From: CBDCMJ01 sp965224325
GTDB taxonomy: Bacteria; Chloroflexota; Dehalococcoidia; Lucifugimonadales; UBA3495
Assembly (NCBI GenBank): GCA_965224325.1
Contig: CBDCYT010000021.1
Location: 124,001-188,000, forward strand
Direction: 5' to 3'
DNA length: 64,000 nucleotides
This document shows, piece after piece, positions 33,492 through 42,997 of the stretch. A program made the position numbers and the translations under genes. Under the pieces are notes generated by a model. It did no database searches and was not told where the DNA came from. It worked only from the letters and a program-made list of their open reading frames with translations. Position 1 is the stretch's first letter; each line of letters starts with the position of its first letter.

Positions 33492-35339
33492 TCAGCCCGC
33501 CTCACCCAGCTTGAGCATGGCCAAGAAGGCTTCTTGAGGAATCTCGACCCTGCCCACTACCTTCATACGCCGTTTGCCATCTTTTTGTTTGTCCAAGAGC
33601 TTCCGTTTCCGGGTGACGTCGCCACCGTAGAGTTTGGCCAACACGTCTTTGCGCATGGCTTTTATGGTCTCCCGGCCAATGATCCGGCCCCCAATCGCTG
33701 CCTGAATCGGCACCTCGAATTGTTGACGGGGTATACTTTCCTTCAGCTTCTCCAGCACTGCCCGGCTTTGAACCGCCGCCGAGTCACGGTGCAAGATCAT
33801 GGATAGGCCCTCTATCGGCTCCTGGTTGACCAGAATATCCACCTTGACCAGCGGCGCCGCCCGGTAGCCGTCCATCGTATAGTCCAGCGAGGCGTAACCC
33901 TGGGTGCGGGACTTGAGCTGATTATAAAAGTCAGACAATAGCTCCACCAAGGGCATGGTGTACTCCATGACCACCCGGTCCTGCGCCTCGGCTGCGTCAT
34001 TGGCGCCCCTAAAGGTCCCCGTTTTTTGCATATACTCCATATGCTTGAACTCGCACCGGCGCGAATGCATCAGGTCCATGATCACCCCCACGTGCCGGTG
34101 GGGAGCCACGATAGTCAAGCTAAGAATAGGTTCTAGAATCTCCTTGATGCTATGGGGGGGCGGGAGCTTGGCTGGGCTGTCCACGTGGTGCGTCTCTCCA
34201 CTGTTGGACATCACGCGGTAGCCGACGCTGGGAGCGGTTGCGATGATGTGCAAGTCGTATTCCCGTTCCAGCCTTTCCTGCACAATTTCCAGGTGCATCA
34301 ACCCCAGGAATCCACAACGGAAGCCGGACCCGAGGGCGGCGCTGCTTTCCGGCTCGATGGTCAGAGATGCGTCGTTCAGTTGCAGCTTGCCCAAGGCAGT
34401 CCTGACGGTGCTATAGTCTTCCCCATCCGCGGGATAAAGACCTGCGAAGACCATGGATTTCAAGGGCGCATATCCGCCTAGAGCCTCGTTGGCAGGTCGC
34501 CAGTCGCTGGTCAGGGTGTCTCCTACGTTACACTCCCGGACGTTTTTTAGCCCAGTGGCAACGTACCCCACCTGGCCGGCGTGAAGAGACGCAACTGGGC
34601 TTGGAAAGGGAGCAAAGACCCCGACTTCCACAACCTCGGTCACTTTGCCGGAAGACATTACCCGGATCCGGTCCCTCTGGGAAATCGCACCGTCTTGAAC
34701 GCGAATGTTGGCTATGATCCCTTTGTGGGAGTCGTAGAGAGAGTCGAAGACCAGCGCGCGCGCCGGTTGGTCCACGTCGCCGGACGGTGGCGGGACCCGG
34801 TCCACCAGCGCATTCAAAATGTCACCGGCGCCGGTGCCCGTTTTGGCCGACACAAACAGGATTTCTTCCTCTCTGAAACCGAACACCTGCTCCAACTCGG
34901 TGGCCACGCGCCGGGTTTCTGCTTGGGGAAGGTCCACTTTATTGACCACCGGGACCAGCACCAGATCGTAGCTCAAGGCTAAAAGTGTGTTGGAGATGGT
35001 TTGAGCCTCGACGCCTTGGCTGGCGTCCACCACCAAGATGGCTCCTTCGCAGGCGGCGAGAGCACGGGACACCTCGTAGCTAAAGTCAACGTGGCCGGGG
35101 GTGTCGATAAGGTTTAGCTGATAGGTTTGCCCATCGGCGGCCTGATACGACATGGTGACGGCCTTGCCTTTGATGGTGATGCCCCGTTCCCGTTCCAAAT
35201 CCATCCGGTCCATGAACTGAGCCTTCATGTCCTGTGGGCGAACGGTGTTGGTCAATTCGAGAAAACGATCGGCAAGGGTGGACTTTCCGTGGTCCACGTG
35301 GGCGATGATACAGAAATTACGTATTAACTCATTTAGCAT
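33492..35339 (-). CDS. lepA: Elongation factor 4 (LepA)
   Basis: Ribosome-associated GTPase involved in translation under stress and 30S biogenesis. G motifs: AHVDHGKSTLADR (G1), RGITIKG (G2), DTPGHVDFSYEVSRAL (G3), NKVDLPQA (G4), SAKTG (G5). The LepA-specific C-terminus (YGGDVTRKRKLLDKQKDGKRRMKVVGRVEIPQEAFLAML) is intact. Length is about 615 residues from ATG 35339; an earlier ATG at 35363 would overlap the ABC ATPase gene. The start lies one base past the stop of that upstream gene, so the pair is probably translationally coupled although functionally unrelated. Confidence 0.96.
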   Translation of the reverse strand: MLNELIRNFCIIAHVDHGKSTLADRFLELTNTVRPQDMKAQFMDRMDLERERGITIKGKAVTMSYQAADGQTYQLNLIDTPGHVDFSYEVSRALAACEGAILVVDASQGVEAQTISNTLLALSYDLVLVPVVNKVDLPQAETRRVATELEQVFGFREEEILFVSAKTGTGAGDILNALVDRVPPPSGDVDQPARALVFDSLYDSHKGIIANIRVQDGAISQRDRIRVMSSGKVTEVVEVGVFAPFPSPVASLHAGQVGYVATGLKNVRECNVGDTLTSDWRPANEALGGYAPLKSMVFAGLYPADGEDYSTVRTALGKLQLNDASLTIEPESSAALGSGFRCGFLGLMHLEIVQERLEREYDLHIIATAPSVGYRVMSNSGETHHVDSPAKLPPPHSIKEILEPILSLTIVAPHRHVGVIMDLMHSRRCEFKHMEYMQKTGTFRGANDAAEAQDRVVMEYTMPLVELLSDFYNQLKSRTQGYASLDYTMDGYRAAPLVKVDILVNQEPIEGLSMILHRDSAAVQSRAVLEKLKESIPRQQFEVPIQAAIGGRIIGRETIKAMRKDVLAKLYGGDVTRKRKLLDKQKDGKRRMKVVGRVEIPQEAFLAMLKLGEAG

Positions 35340-35340
35340 A

Positions 35341-36420
35341 TTAAGAGGACTCGATTGGACCATATCCGGGTGCGTGAATACAAGCCACCCAGTGGCCGGG
35401 TTGAGCTTCCCGCATCTCGGGCACTATCCTGGAGCATTCTTCGGTGGCGATGGGGCACCGGGGATGGAACACGCATCCGCTGGGCGGGTTGGAAGGGCTG
35501 GGGACCTCTCCGGACAGGATAATTCTCTCCCTTTGGGCGTCAAGCACGGGATCGGGAATGGGCACCGCAGACAGTAAAGCCTTGGTGTACGGGTGCAATG
35601 TATCGAGGTAAATTTCATTTTGGGGGGCCATCTCTACCAGGCGCCCGAGGTACATCACGCCGACACGGTCGCTTATGTGCCGGACCACCGAAAGGTCGTG
35701 GGCGATAAACAAGTAGGTGAGATTGTGGAGTTCCTGAAGGTCTTCCAGCAGGTTGATCATCTGGGCTTGAATCGATACGTCCAACGCCGACACCGGTTCA
35801 TCGGCGACGATAAAACGCGGCCCTACCGACAGGGCCCTGGCAACTCCTATCCGCTGGCGCTGGCCGCCGCTGAACTCGTGAGGGAACCGGTCGGCCATGT
35901 AGGGATTCAAACCCACGCTTTGCAATAGCTCCGCGACCCGCTCCCGGTATTCCGCCTTCCCGTTGACCAGTTTGTGGACTAGCAGCGGCTCGCCGATAGT
36001 ATTTCCCACGGTCATACGTGGATTCAGGGAACCATAGGGGTCCTGGAATATCAACTGCATTTGCCGTCTCATCGCTCGCATCTCTATTTGCCGTCTCATC
36101 GCTCGCATCTCTTTGGACGAGAGGCTGGTCAGCTCCTGGCCATCGAATATGACCTGTCCCTCAGTGGGCCGGTAAAGCTGCAATATGCATCTGCCCGTGG
36201 TGGTTTTTCCGCACCCGCTTTCACCCACCAAACCCAAGGTCTCCCCGACGCGAATGGAGAAACTAATGCCATCCACGGCCTTGATGTTCGTCCTGCCGCG
36301 TTGAAACAATCCCCCGGAGGATATAGGGAAGTACATCTTAAGATTTTTTACCTCAAGAAGTATCTCGCTACTCGCCGCTGACGAGTCCACTCCAGGTTCT
36401 ATCTCCGGCGCACTGTTCAT
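35341..36420 (-). CDS. Oligopeptide/dipeptide ABC transporter ATPase (OppF/DppF type)
   Basis: Second ATPase of a peptide/nickel-type ABC importer, 359 residues, cytoplasmic face of the membrane. Walker A GESGCGKTTTGR near 72, Q-loop LIFQDPYGSLNPRMT near 130, signature FSGGQRQRIGVARAL near 185, Walker B RFIVADEPVSALDVS near 205, H-loop IAHDLSVVRH near 238. The oligo_HPY tail with CVFHPRCPIATEEC is present. Odd point: just before the Q-loop a nine-residue segment MRAMRRQIE is repeated in tandem (54 bp, 36061-36114). It follows the OppD-type gene by 11 bp. No permease or binding protein is nearby. Confidence 0.9.
   Translation of the reverse strand: MNSAPEIEPGVDSSAASSEILLEVKNLKMYFPISSGGLFQRGRTNIKAVDGISFSIRVGETLGLVGESGCGKTTTGRCILQLYRPTEGQVIFDGQELTSLSSKEMRAMRRQIEMRAMRRQMQLIFQDPYGSLNPRMTVGNTIGEPLLVHKLVNGKAEYRERVAELLQSVGLNPYMADRFPHEFSGGQRQRIGVARALSVGPRFIVADEPVSALDVSIQAQMINLLEDLQELHNLTYLFIAHDLSVVRHISDRVGVMYLGRLVEMAPQNEIYLDTLHPYTKALLSAVPIPDPVLDAQRERIILSGEVPSPSNPPSGCVFHPRCPIATEECSRIVPEMREAQPGHWVACIHAPGYGPIESS
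36061..36114. repeat. In-frame 27-bp tandem duplication inside the OppF-type gene
   Basis: Two nearly identical 27-bp units (36061-36087 and 36088-36114) add nine residues before the Q-loop of the ATPase. The frame is kept. The copies differ by one or two bases at their ends, so the duplication is recent. Confidence 0.85.
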
Positions 36421-36431
36421 CCCTAGGCGCT

Positions 36432-37688
36432 CTAAGCCGGCCCATTGCTCAGATGTGTGGACGCGAAAGCGCCCGCGCCGCCGGAGCCGGTGTTGTTCGG
36501 GGCGCTAGGTCCGGTGGAAGTGTGTAAAGCGCTGGCTCCCAACGCATCCCACTGCCAGCAGGCTGACCAATGGTCCTGACCTGCCTGCATCAGTGGCGGC
36601 TCCTCCACTGCGCATTGGCTGACGGCCCAAGGGCATCTGGGGCGAAACGCGCAACCCTGAGGAAGGTTGATCAGGTCGGGAGGTTGCCCTTCGATTGGCG
36701 CCAGCTTCGAACGGCGGGGTTGGTCTAATCGTGGCACAGACTTGAGCAAACCCACTGTGTAAGGATGCCTTGGGTTGGCGTAGATTTCCTGTGCCAACCC
36801 TTGCTCTATGATCTTTCCGGCGTACATGATGTTCACCCGGTCAGCGTAGCGGGCTATAACGCCAAGATTGTGGGTGATCACCAACAGCGAAGCCCGGGAC
36901 TCTCGGGCCAGGGATTTCATCAACTCCAGGATCTGCGCCTGAATGGTCACGTCCAGAGCGGTGGTGGGCTCGTCAGCGATGATCAACCTGGGATTGCAGC
37001 TGAGAGCCATGGCTATCATTACCCGTTGCCTCATGCCGCCGCTGAACTGATAAGGATACTGATTGATGCGGCGTTCCGGGCTTGGTATGCCCACTCGGCC
37101 CAGCAGGTCCACACTCTCCCGCCGGGCCTCCTTCCGGGTCATGCCCTTGTGGAGTTGCAGCCCCTCAGTGAGCTGACGCTCTATGGTCAACACTGGATTG
37201 AGGGAGGACATTGGCTCTTGAAACACCATGGCTATCTTGGCGCCCCGTATGCGGCGCATTTCGGTCATGTCGATCTTCAGTATATCCTCGCCTTCGAACA
37301 AGACTTCTCCGCCGGCGATTTTGCCCGGTGGGTCGGGGACCAACCGCATCACCGAGAGAGCGCTGACACTCTTGCCGCAACCACTCTCGCCCGCCAACCC
37401 CAAAGTTTCACCTTCATCCAGCCGGTAAGAGACACCGTCGACGGCTTTCACGATCCCATCGTTGGTATGGAAGTGGGTTTTTAGGTCTTTTACTTCAAGA
37501 AGCGGGGCCACGAGCCTTCCTTCTGGGTCTTCCGCCTGGGCTTCTCTCCGAGATTTCCGGCTGGCGCTTCTTCCGGCTCCCGCACGGGGTGTCTTCTGGA
37601 GATTCTTGCCAACCAATGCAAGTGTCGCGGGCGGCGCAGCGAGGGCCCGCTTCATTGCCCGGCCTTCGGGCTGGTTCAACCATATCAT
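36432..37688 (-). CDS. Oligopeptide/dipeptide ABC transporter ATPase (OppD/DppD type)
   Basis: First ATPase of the peptide-type ABC pair, 418 residues if started at 37688. Walker A GESGCGKSVSALSVMRL near 105, Q-loop MVFQEPMSSLNPVLT near 158, signature YQFSGGMRQRVMIAMAL near 210, Walker B RLIIADEPTTALDVT, H-loop ITHNLGVIARYADR, then oligo_HPY with CAFRPRCPWAVSQC. The first 60 or so residues are basic and low in similarity, so the real start may be later, near VAPLLEVKDLKTHF. The last 40 residues (Ser/Gly/Ala-rich) extend past the family end. The permease and binding-protein genes usual upstream are absent. Confidence 0.9.
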   Translation of the reverse strand: MIWLNQPEGRAMKRALAAPPATLALVGKNLQKTPRAGAGRSASRKSRREAQAEDPEGRLVAPLLEVKDLKTHFHTNDGIVKAVDGVSYRLDEGETLGLAGESGCGKSVSALSVMRLVPDPPGKIAGGEVLFEGEDILKIDMTEMRRIRGAKIAMVFQEPMSSLNPVLTIERQLTEGLQLHKGMTRKEARRESVDLLGRVGIPSPERRINQYPYQFSGGMRQRVMIAMALSCNPRLIIADEPTTALDVTIQAQILELMKSLARESRASLLVITHNLGVIARYADRVNIMYAGKIIEQGLAQEIYANPRHPYTVGLLKSVPRLDQPRRSKLAPIEGQPPDLINLPQGCAFRPRCPWAVSQCAVEEPPLMQAGQDHWSACWQWDALGASALHTSTGPSAPNNTGSGGAGAFASTHLSNGPA

Positions 37689-38079
37689 TCTATATGGTCC
37701 TATGTGGTCAATCGATTATCGGCTGTGAGAAAATTAAACGCAACTAAGGGACTATTTGCCTTCAAAGCAGTTGGTGGGTGCTTGTTGGGGTAACAAATGA
37801 CTGGCAACGTCCCGGCGGTAAACTCGATAGGCCGTTATGATCTCCCGCTTAGGGTAGCGCTTGCGGTCGACGTACACAGGAACACGTTCGTCTAGCGAGC
37901 GGACGGCCGGGCTTTTTGACCGCCGCGCCGGTGCCCGTCGTTGTTTGCCTCACCACGCCGAGGCCTTCTAGAGAGGTTGTGGAACTATTTGACAGGGTCA
38001 ACTCCGATGGCGAATTATTGTGACGTTCCCATCGCATGAGGAATTGAATCAGGCCCCAACTCCAAGGAGGTATCTAGCG
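37689..38079. other. Divergent intergenic region
   Basis: About 390 bp between two divergent genes. AAGGAGG at 38064-38070 is the ribosome site of the membrane-protein gene. No RNA gene or repeat copy was recognised. Confidence 0.45.
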
Positions 38080-38514
38080 ATGATGGACATGGTAAAGCGC
38101 ATTCTGGCAGCATTTCTTGTGTTGACGGCGATTGCCGTGGCTCTCAACCTCATACTCACGCCGGTGTACCATGACGGATCGCCGGACTATCCGGTTTGGA
38201 AGATTGTGAATTGGTTCATGGCGGTCGCGGTGTTTGTGGCGCTGGTCGTGAGCTACCTGCAAAGGCGCACCCTGGGAAGCGAGGGAGCCGGTAACCTGCA
38301 GTACATTCGGGCCAGCTTGACCTACTACGGGGCCATCGTGCTGACCATGCTGTTCTTCTGGGGGTGGTTCTGGACGTTGAATCCCGACAGCGAGACTGGT
38401 GACGCCATAACCTCGCACATAATCTACTTTCCGATAATGGACTCGCTCTTCGTAGTCGTGGCGCTAGCTGCCGGCTGCCGTCTCTGGAACCACGGAGGCG
38501 ACTCAAAGGAATAG
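38080..38514 (+). CDS. Small integral membrane protein of unknown function
   Basis: 144 residues with about four hydrophobic helices: ILAAFLVLTAIAVALNLI near the N-terminus, WFMAVAVFVALVVSYL at about 48, YYGAIVLTMLFFWGWFW at about 83, and IMDSLFVVVALAAG at about 118. The loops are short and the C-terminus is polar (NHGGDSKE). The chosen ATG 38080 stands nine bases after AAGGAGG. I do not recognise the family. A MITE copy follows 132 bp downstream. Confidence 0.7.
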   Translation: MMDMVKRILAAFLVLTAIAVALNLILTPVYHDGSPDYPVWKIVNWFMAVAVFVALVVSYLQRRTLGSEGAGNLQYIRASLTYYGAIVLTMLFFWGWFWTLNPDSETGDAITSHIIYFPIMDSLFVVVALAAGCRLWNHGGDSKE

Positions 38515-38646
38515 GGCGGGCGTGGCGTTCCCAGGCAATGGCCGCTGCTCTTCCCGGAAAGGCGAGCCTACTGAGAGTCACACGACAACTACCCACTCAA
38601 GAGGTGGCAGTACAGTCTCCCCTTCCCAGCCAAACTATACATAAGC

Positions 38647-38818
38647 GAGCTTGTGTCAGAAGTCTCCACTCACGATTTTGGGCGGACGCAATCTGACGGG
38701 TTACTACTATCGAACGCCTAAACGAGCATTGAATGCGGCTAAATAACCCGTCATTCCCGCGAAAGCGGGAATCCAGAAAGGTAGAATGCTGGAGGACTCA
38801 GCTTTCTGAGACAGGCTC
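38647..38818 (+). repeat. MITE-like dispersed repeat, copy C
   Basis: A 172-bp short-subtype copy: left end GAGCTTGTGTCAGAAGTCTC, internal ATTCCCGCGAAAGCGGGAAT hairpin, right end CTGAGACAGGCTC. No clear target duplication remains. It matches copy E in length and lacks the duplicated internal block of copies A and B. Confidence 0.85.
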
Positions 38819-39490
38819 AACCTGGAACTTTCAGGCTAAAGTTAAGCTGCGCGCCGCGGAATAGGTAAGGGCACGGACAGCCAAATCGGTTGCCCGGGAC
38901 AACCTGGGTGATCTCTTCCTCCAACACGATCCCCTCGCTGATCTTGGGCTTTCTCAGCAACGCCGGTTCCAACTACCACTCTGGCTACTACCTGACTGCC
39001 AACAACGGCGTATACCAGGCGGGAGCGGTCGCTCAATTCTCCTACACCGAACTTGGTTTGCGTAGTCAGCAGGTTGTCTCCGGCGCCTGGATTAGGGAGG
39101 GGAGGCTCTGTCTCCCGACGAGGGGGTGTATGCTCCTGGGAGCCGCATTCCCTTCTGCGCGCTTTCACCAAGTCCGTGGCGGACATAATAATGATGAGGA
39201 TGCACAAGAAAGGTGGTTAATGACCATAATAGTGTCTTCTTTTGGGGATTACCGGAGATTAACCGGAATCGTAAGACCAGTTTATGACGCTGCCATCTTC
39301 CGGATAGTTCTCGGGGCCACAGGCTGCCCCAAGGGGAAGTTCCGAATAGAAGGTGGTGCAAAGATTGTAGGCAAGTCCGTCCCACTCAGGTGGACCCCCC
39401 CTACGGCGATTCCGTTTGCGTACCGGGTCAGGGCGCTCGGACCTAGCGGGCTGAGCATCGGCGTCTATCTTGGCATAGCATAGGTTACTT
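38819..39490. other. Stretch upstream of the MMPL remnant; no gene supported
   Basis: About 670 bp. A 197-codon frame (38890-39483, plus) is open but has no recognisable family, no ribosome site and abrupt changes in composition; frames on the other strand are equally unconvincing. It may hold remnants of a decayed gene. Confidence 0.4.
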
Positions 39491-40473
39491 GTGACTGAAT
39501 GGCTGGCCCGTATCTGTGCGCGAAGGCCGCGGTTGGTCATCGCTATATGGGCCGTGATTGGGCTGATCGCGGGCGGGCTCGCCATAGACGCCGAATTGGG
39601 CCCTGGCCGCCGCCACTCGCAGACTGGCTCGACAGCGCGACGACTACGGAGCTGCGGCTGAGCAGCGGCGCCGAGTCCGAGCGCGCCGACCGTCTCCTCG
39701 AGGACCGGCTTCGCGGCCCCAAGCCCATCAGCTAAATAGTCATTGTCCAGTCCGACTCCCGCACAGTGGACGATCCGGAGTTCCGGGCCAAAACCGAAGC
39801 CGTGTACGGCGATATCCTTTCCCTGGGTAGCGAAACCGTCGCCTCCGGAGCGAACTACTACCAGACCAACAACCCGGCCCTCGTCTCCGCGGACCGCAGA
39901 ACTGCGTCGATGCCCCTGGTCCTGACCGGCAGCCTTGCAGAGGCCGAGGGAAACGTCAATACTGTCCTCGACGTTGTCAAGGAAGCGGATGCCGAGGAAG
40001 GCTTTCGGGTCCTCATGGTCGAGGACGCCAGCATCTCTAACGAGAACAACGAGTTGGCGGAAAAGGACCTGAGGCGGGGAGAACGCATCGGCATTCCGGT
40101 AGCCCTCATAATTCTCATCGTCCTCATCGGCACCATCACCGCCGCCTTCATGCCCGTAGGCCTGTCCCCCATGTCCATCATCGTTGCCATGGGTATAACG
40201 GCGCTCATCGGTCAAGCCATGGACCTGGTCTTCTTCGTCACCCTTATGATCATCATGATCGGATTGGCCGTGGGGATCGACCATTCGCTCGTCATAGTAT
40301 CCCGCTACCGCGACGAGCTGGCCCGTGGCCTGGACATGAACTAGGCCGTCGAGCGAGCTGGCGCGACAGCAGGCCGCACGGTGCTGTTCAGCGGCCTCAC
40401 CGTGGTCATCGCCCTCTGCGGCATCCTCATCGTTCCCTTCTCCTTTTTCCAGTCCCTCGGCCTTGGGGCTGTA

Positions 40474-41633
40474 CTAAACCAAAGCCAAGGTGGGATGTGC
40501 ATTTACAATACATCGGTGATTGGGCTGGGATTCTCGCAGAAATCCTTCGGCCTTTGATTGTAGGACGGTGCGGCAGCGGCCCTTGACCTCGTCTTTCCGG
40601 ATGGACAGCCCGCAGAGGAAATTCCCGACCCTCTCCTTTACCAGGGCCTTGGTTCCCAAGCACAGGTTTCCGGTGGCTTCCTCTCTCGCCCAGCCCCAGA
40701 TGGCCTCATCGGCGTTGAAGTCCGGGCTGTAGCCCGGCAGGTTCATCAGCCGCAGCCCCAAGCCCGGCGTCCGCAGATACTCACGCACCGCCTCGCCGCG
40801 GTGCGCCGGCGCGTTGTCCCAAATCACGTTGAGCGGCCCGGAGTGCCTCTGCCGCAACCGCTCCAGGAAGGCAGCCGAGGTTCCGGAGTTGCTGTTCCCC
40901 TCCAGGTCCATCCACTCCACCTCACCGGTCTCCAGGCACACTGCCGAGTAGTAGCTGGCCTTTTCGCCATAGCTCGGGCTGGTCGAGTCCACCAAGGCCG
41001 GCTCTCCCTTTAGCACCCATTTGCCTCTCAGTTCGGCATCGGCCCGGAAATGGGCCTCGTCGGCGAAGAATATCTTCGCTCCCGTACGCCACGCCTCGTC
41101 CGACAGGGTGGCGTACTCCGCCACGAAGGCCTCCCGCTTCTGCTCATCTGCCTTGACCAGACGCTTCTTGGGACGCTTCAGGACAAACCCCAAGCGGTGC
41201 AGATAGTTCAGGCAAGTGCTGCGGCTCAGGCCAATGCCGAAACGCTTCGAGACAAACTGCCGCACCACTTTCCAGTTCCAGTTGGCCATTTCTATGCCCG
41301 ACATCTCGGGCAACTCCTGCACTGCCCCCGTCAACTCCGCCTGTTGCGTCTCGCCAAGTGCGGGGGGGAACCCCCGGTCTGCTCGAATATCAAGGCTGCA
41401 GGCCCTCCCTCGCCGAAGGCGGCGGCCCATCTGCCGATGGTGTGAGCATCCCGGCCCAGTGCCTGGGCGGTGCCCGAGGCGGTCAGGCCCCGGCACAGGA
41501 GCCACAGTGCGTGCCACCGTTCTCTCTCCAGGGGTGTCGGCGCTAGGTACATCCTGCTGCGCACACTAGCCAAGTCCAACTGCCACCCCTCCAAGTCCGG
41601 CCTTATCCCCCTCATACCCATCACCATCCCCAC
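40474..41633 (-). CDS. IS630-family transposase in two overlapping frames
   Basis: DDE transposase. The N-terminal frame (41633 to 41331) carries the helix-turn-helix (LTASGTAQALGRDAHTIGRWAAAFGEGGPAAL). The C-terminal frame (from about 41370 to 40474) has the second winged domain (NWKVVRQFVSKRFGIGLSRSTCLNYLHRLGF), the first Asp in KIFFADEAHFRAD, the second in VIWDNAPAHRG and the Glu in YSPDFNADEAIWGWA. The frames join at a run of seven C (minus strand; 41362-41368 on plus) by a -1 shift, which may be programmed or a mutation. The stop TAG is completed by the host TA target, so translation ends exactly at the element border. Confidence 0.85.
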
Positions 41634-41711
41634 TCAGTCTGCTCCCAGTCCTGACGCTATGCCTCCCTGATTCTAGCCGACCCAAATGCGGGTTTCACCT
41701 TGGCTTTGGTT
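40477..41711 (-). mobile_element. IS630-family insertion sequence in the MMPL relic
   Basis: A 1235-bp element with 16-bp terminal inverted repeats AACCAAAGCCAAGGTG, flanked by TA on both sides (40475-40476 and 41712-41713), the target duplication of IS630/Tc1-type elements. The host reading frame reads GTA CTA GTC GTG when the element and one TA are removed. The transposase is on the minus strand. Confidence 0.93.
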
Positions 41712-42997
41712 TAGTCGTGCTGGTGGCGTTGGCGGCCACCCTCACCCTTTTGCCGGCTAACCTTGCGGTCCTCGGCCCGAGAATCAACCATCTGCCGGTC
41801 CCCTTCTTCGGCAAGGCAAGAACCAGACCCTCCGAGCCTTCCGGGCGAGGGTTCTGGGAGCTGATAACGCGAACGGTCACCCGGTTCCCGGTCATCAGCA
41901 TCATCGTAGTCGGCGCCCCGATGATCGCCGCCACGGTCTTCTAATTTCAGATCCACACCGGCCTCAACGGCGTCGACGCCTTCCCAGAAGGCGCCCAGAC
42001 CCGCGAGGCTTTCTTCGTCATGGAAGAGGAGTTCTCCTTCGGCCTGGTCAACCCCACCGAGATCGTCATCGACGGGAATATCGACAGTCCCCGTGTGCAA
42101 GAAGCGATGGAAAAGCTCCAGGCGTCTCTCACGGGCGACGGCCGCTTCCTAGTTCCGCCTACCCGCCCCGAGGTTAGTCCCTCTGGGGACTTGGCTTTGC
42201 TGACGATAATCATCCCCGGTGAGCCCCGCAGCCAAGCGGCGGTCGACGTCGTGTCCACCATTCGAGATCAGTACGTCCCCGCGGCGTTCGACGGGGTTCC
42301 CGCCGAAGTCTTTGTCGGCGGCGTGACCGCAGAGGCCGCAGACGTATTTTCTATAGTCCGCGTATACACGCCCATCGTCTTCGCGTTCGTGCTCGGCTGC
42401 AGCTTCCTTATATTGATGCCGGTCTTCCGGTCGATAGTCATACCAATCAAAGCAGTCTTCATGAACCTGCTCTCCGTGGGCGCCGCCTACGGACTGGTGG
42501 TGCTGGTATTCCAGAAGGGCGTGGCGACGGACTTGCTGGTGTTCCAGCACGCCGAAGTTATCGACGTGTGGATACCTCTGTTCCTCTTTTCCATCCTCTT
42601 CGGCCTGTCCATGGACTACCATGTATTCCTGCTGAGCCGCATCCGCGAGCGATACGATCAGACCGGGAACAACGCCGAGGCAGTATCCTACGGGCTGCGA
42701 TCGACCGCTGGCCTCATCACCGGCGCCGCCCTTATAATGGTAGCGGTATTCGGCGCGTTCGCATCGGGAAAGACCACCATCAACCAGCAGGTCGGATTCG
42801 GGCTGGCGGTAGCTATATTTCTGGATGCAACGCTGGTGCGTTCGGTCCTAGTAGTCAGCCAGCATGGAACTGCTGGGCCGGCGGAAGTGGTACCTGCCGT
42901 CTTGGCTGAGTTGGCTTCCGGACCTGCGAGTAGAACCGCGGGAAACATGAGGTTCGCATTGTTCGAGACCGGAATCGATACAGAGACGTAAGAACCG

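Larger units (their letters stand above)
39491..42991 (+). pseudogene. MMPL-family membrane transporter, inactivated
   Basis: Relic of an RND-superfamily MMPL exporter (lipid or hydrophobe transport). Readable in order: LARICARRPRLVIAIWAVIG (first membrane helix), a lumenal domain, the helix cluster GERIGIPVALIILIVLIGTITAAFMPVG, the GLAVGIDHSLVIVSRYRDE block, VLFSGLTVVIALCGILIVPF, then after the IS element LVALAATLTLLPANLAVLG, a second lumenal domain and FSILFGLSMDYHVFLLSRIRE with helices to the end. Lesions: a frameshift near 39600, in-frame TAA 39733, TAG 40342 and TAA 41942, and an IS630 element between 40476 and 41712. Removing the IS restores the frame exactly. All three stops are one C-to-T step from Gln codons. 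A MpaB-like relic follows. Confidence 0.88.

Noticed and set aside
38890..39483. 197-codon plus-strand frame upstream of the MMPL relic
   Set aside because: No family similarity, no ribosome site and uneven composition; kept only as a note on the interval.
39259..40284. Long minus-strand open frame (341 codons)
   Set aside because: It lies antisense to the MMPL relic, is His/Asp/Gly-rich and has no family similarity; it is a shadow of the high-GC coding strand.
39733..41944. Three stop codons in the MMPL frame read as a sign of stop-codon reassignment
   Set aside because: TAA and TAG end many clearly intact genes in the window, and the same gene also has a frameshift and an IS insertion, so decay is the simpler reading.
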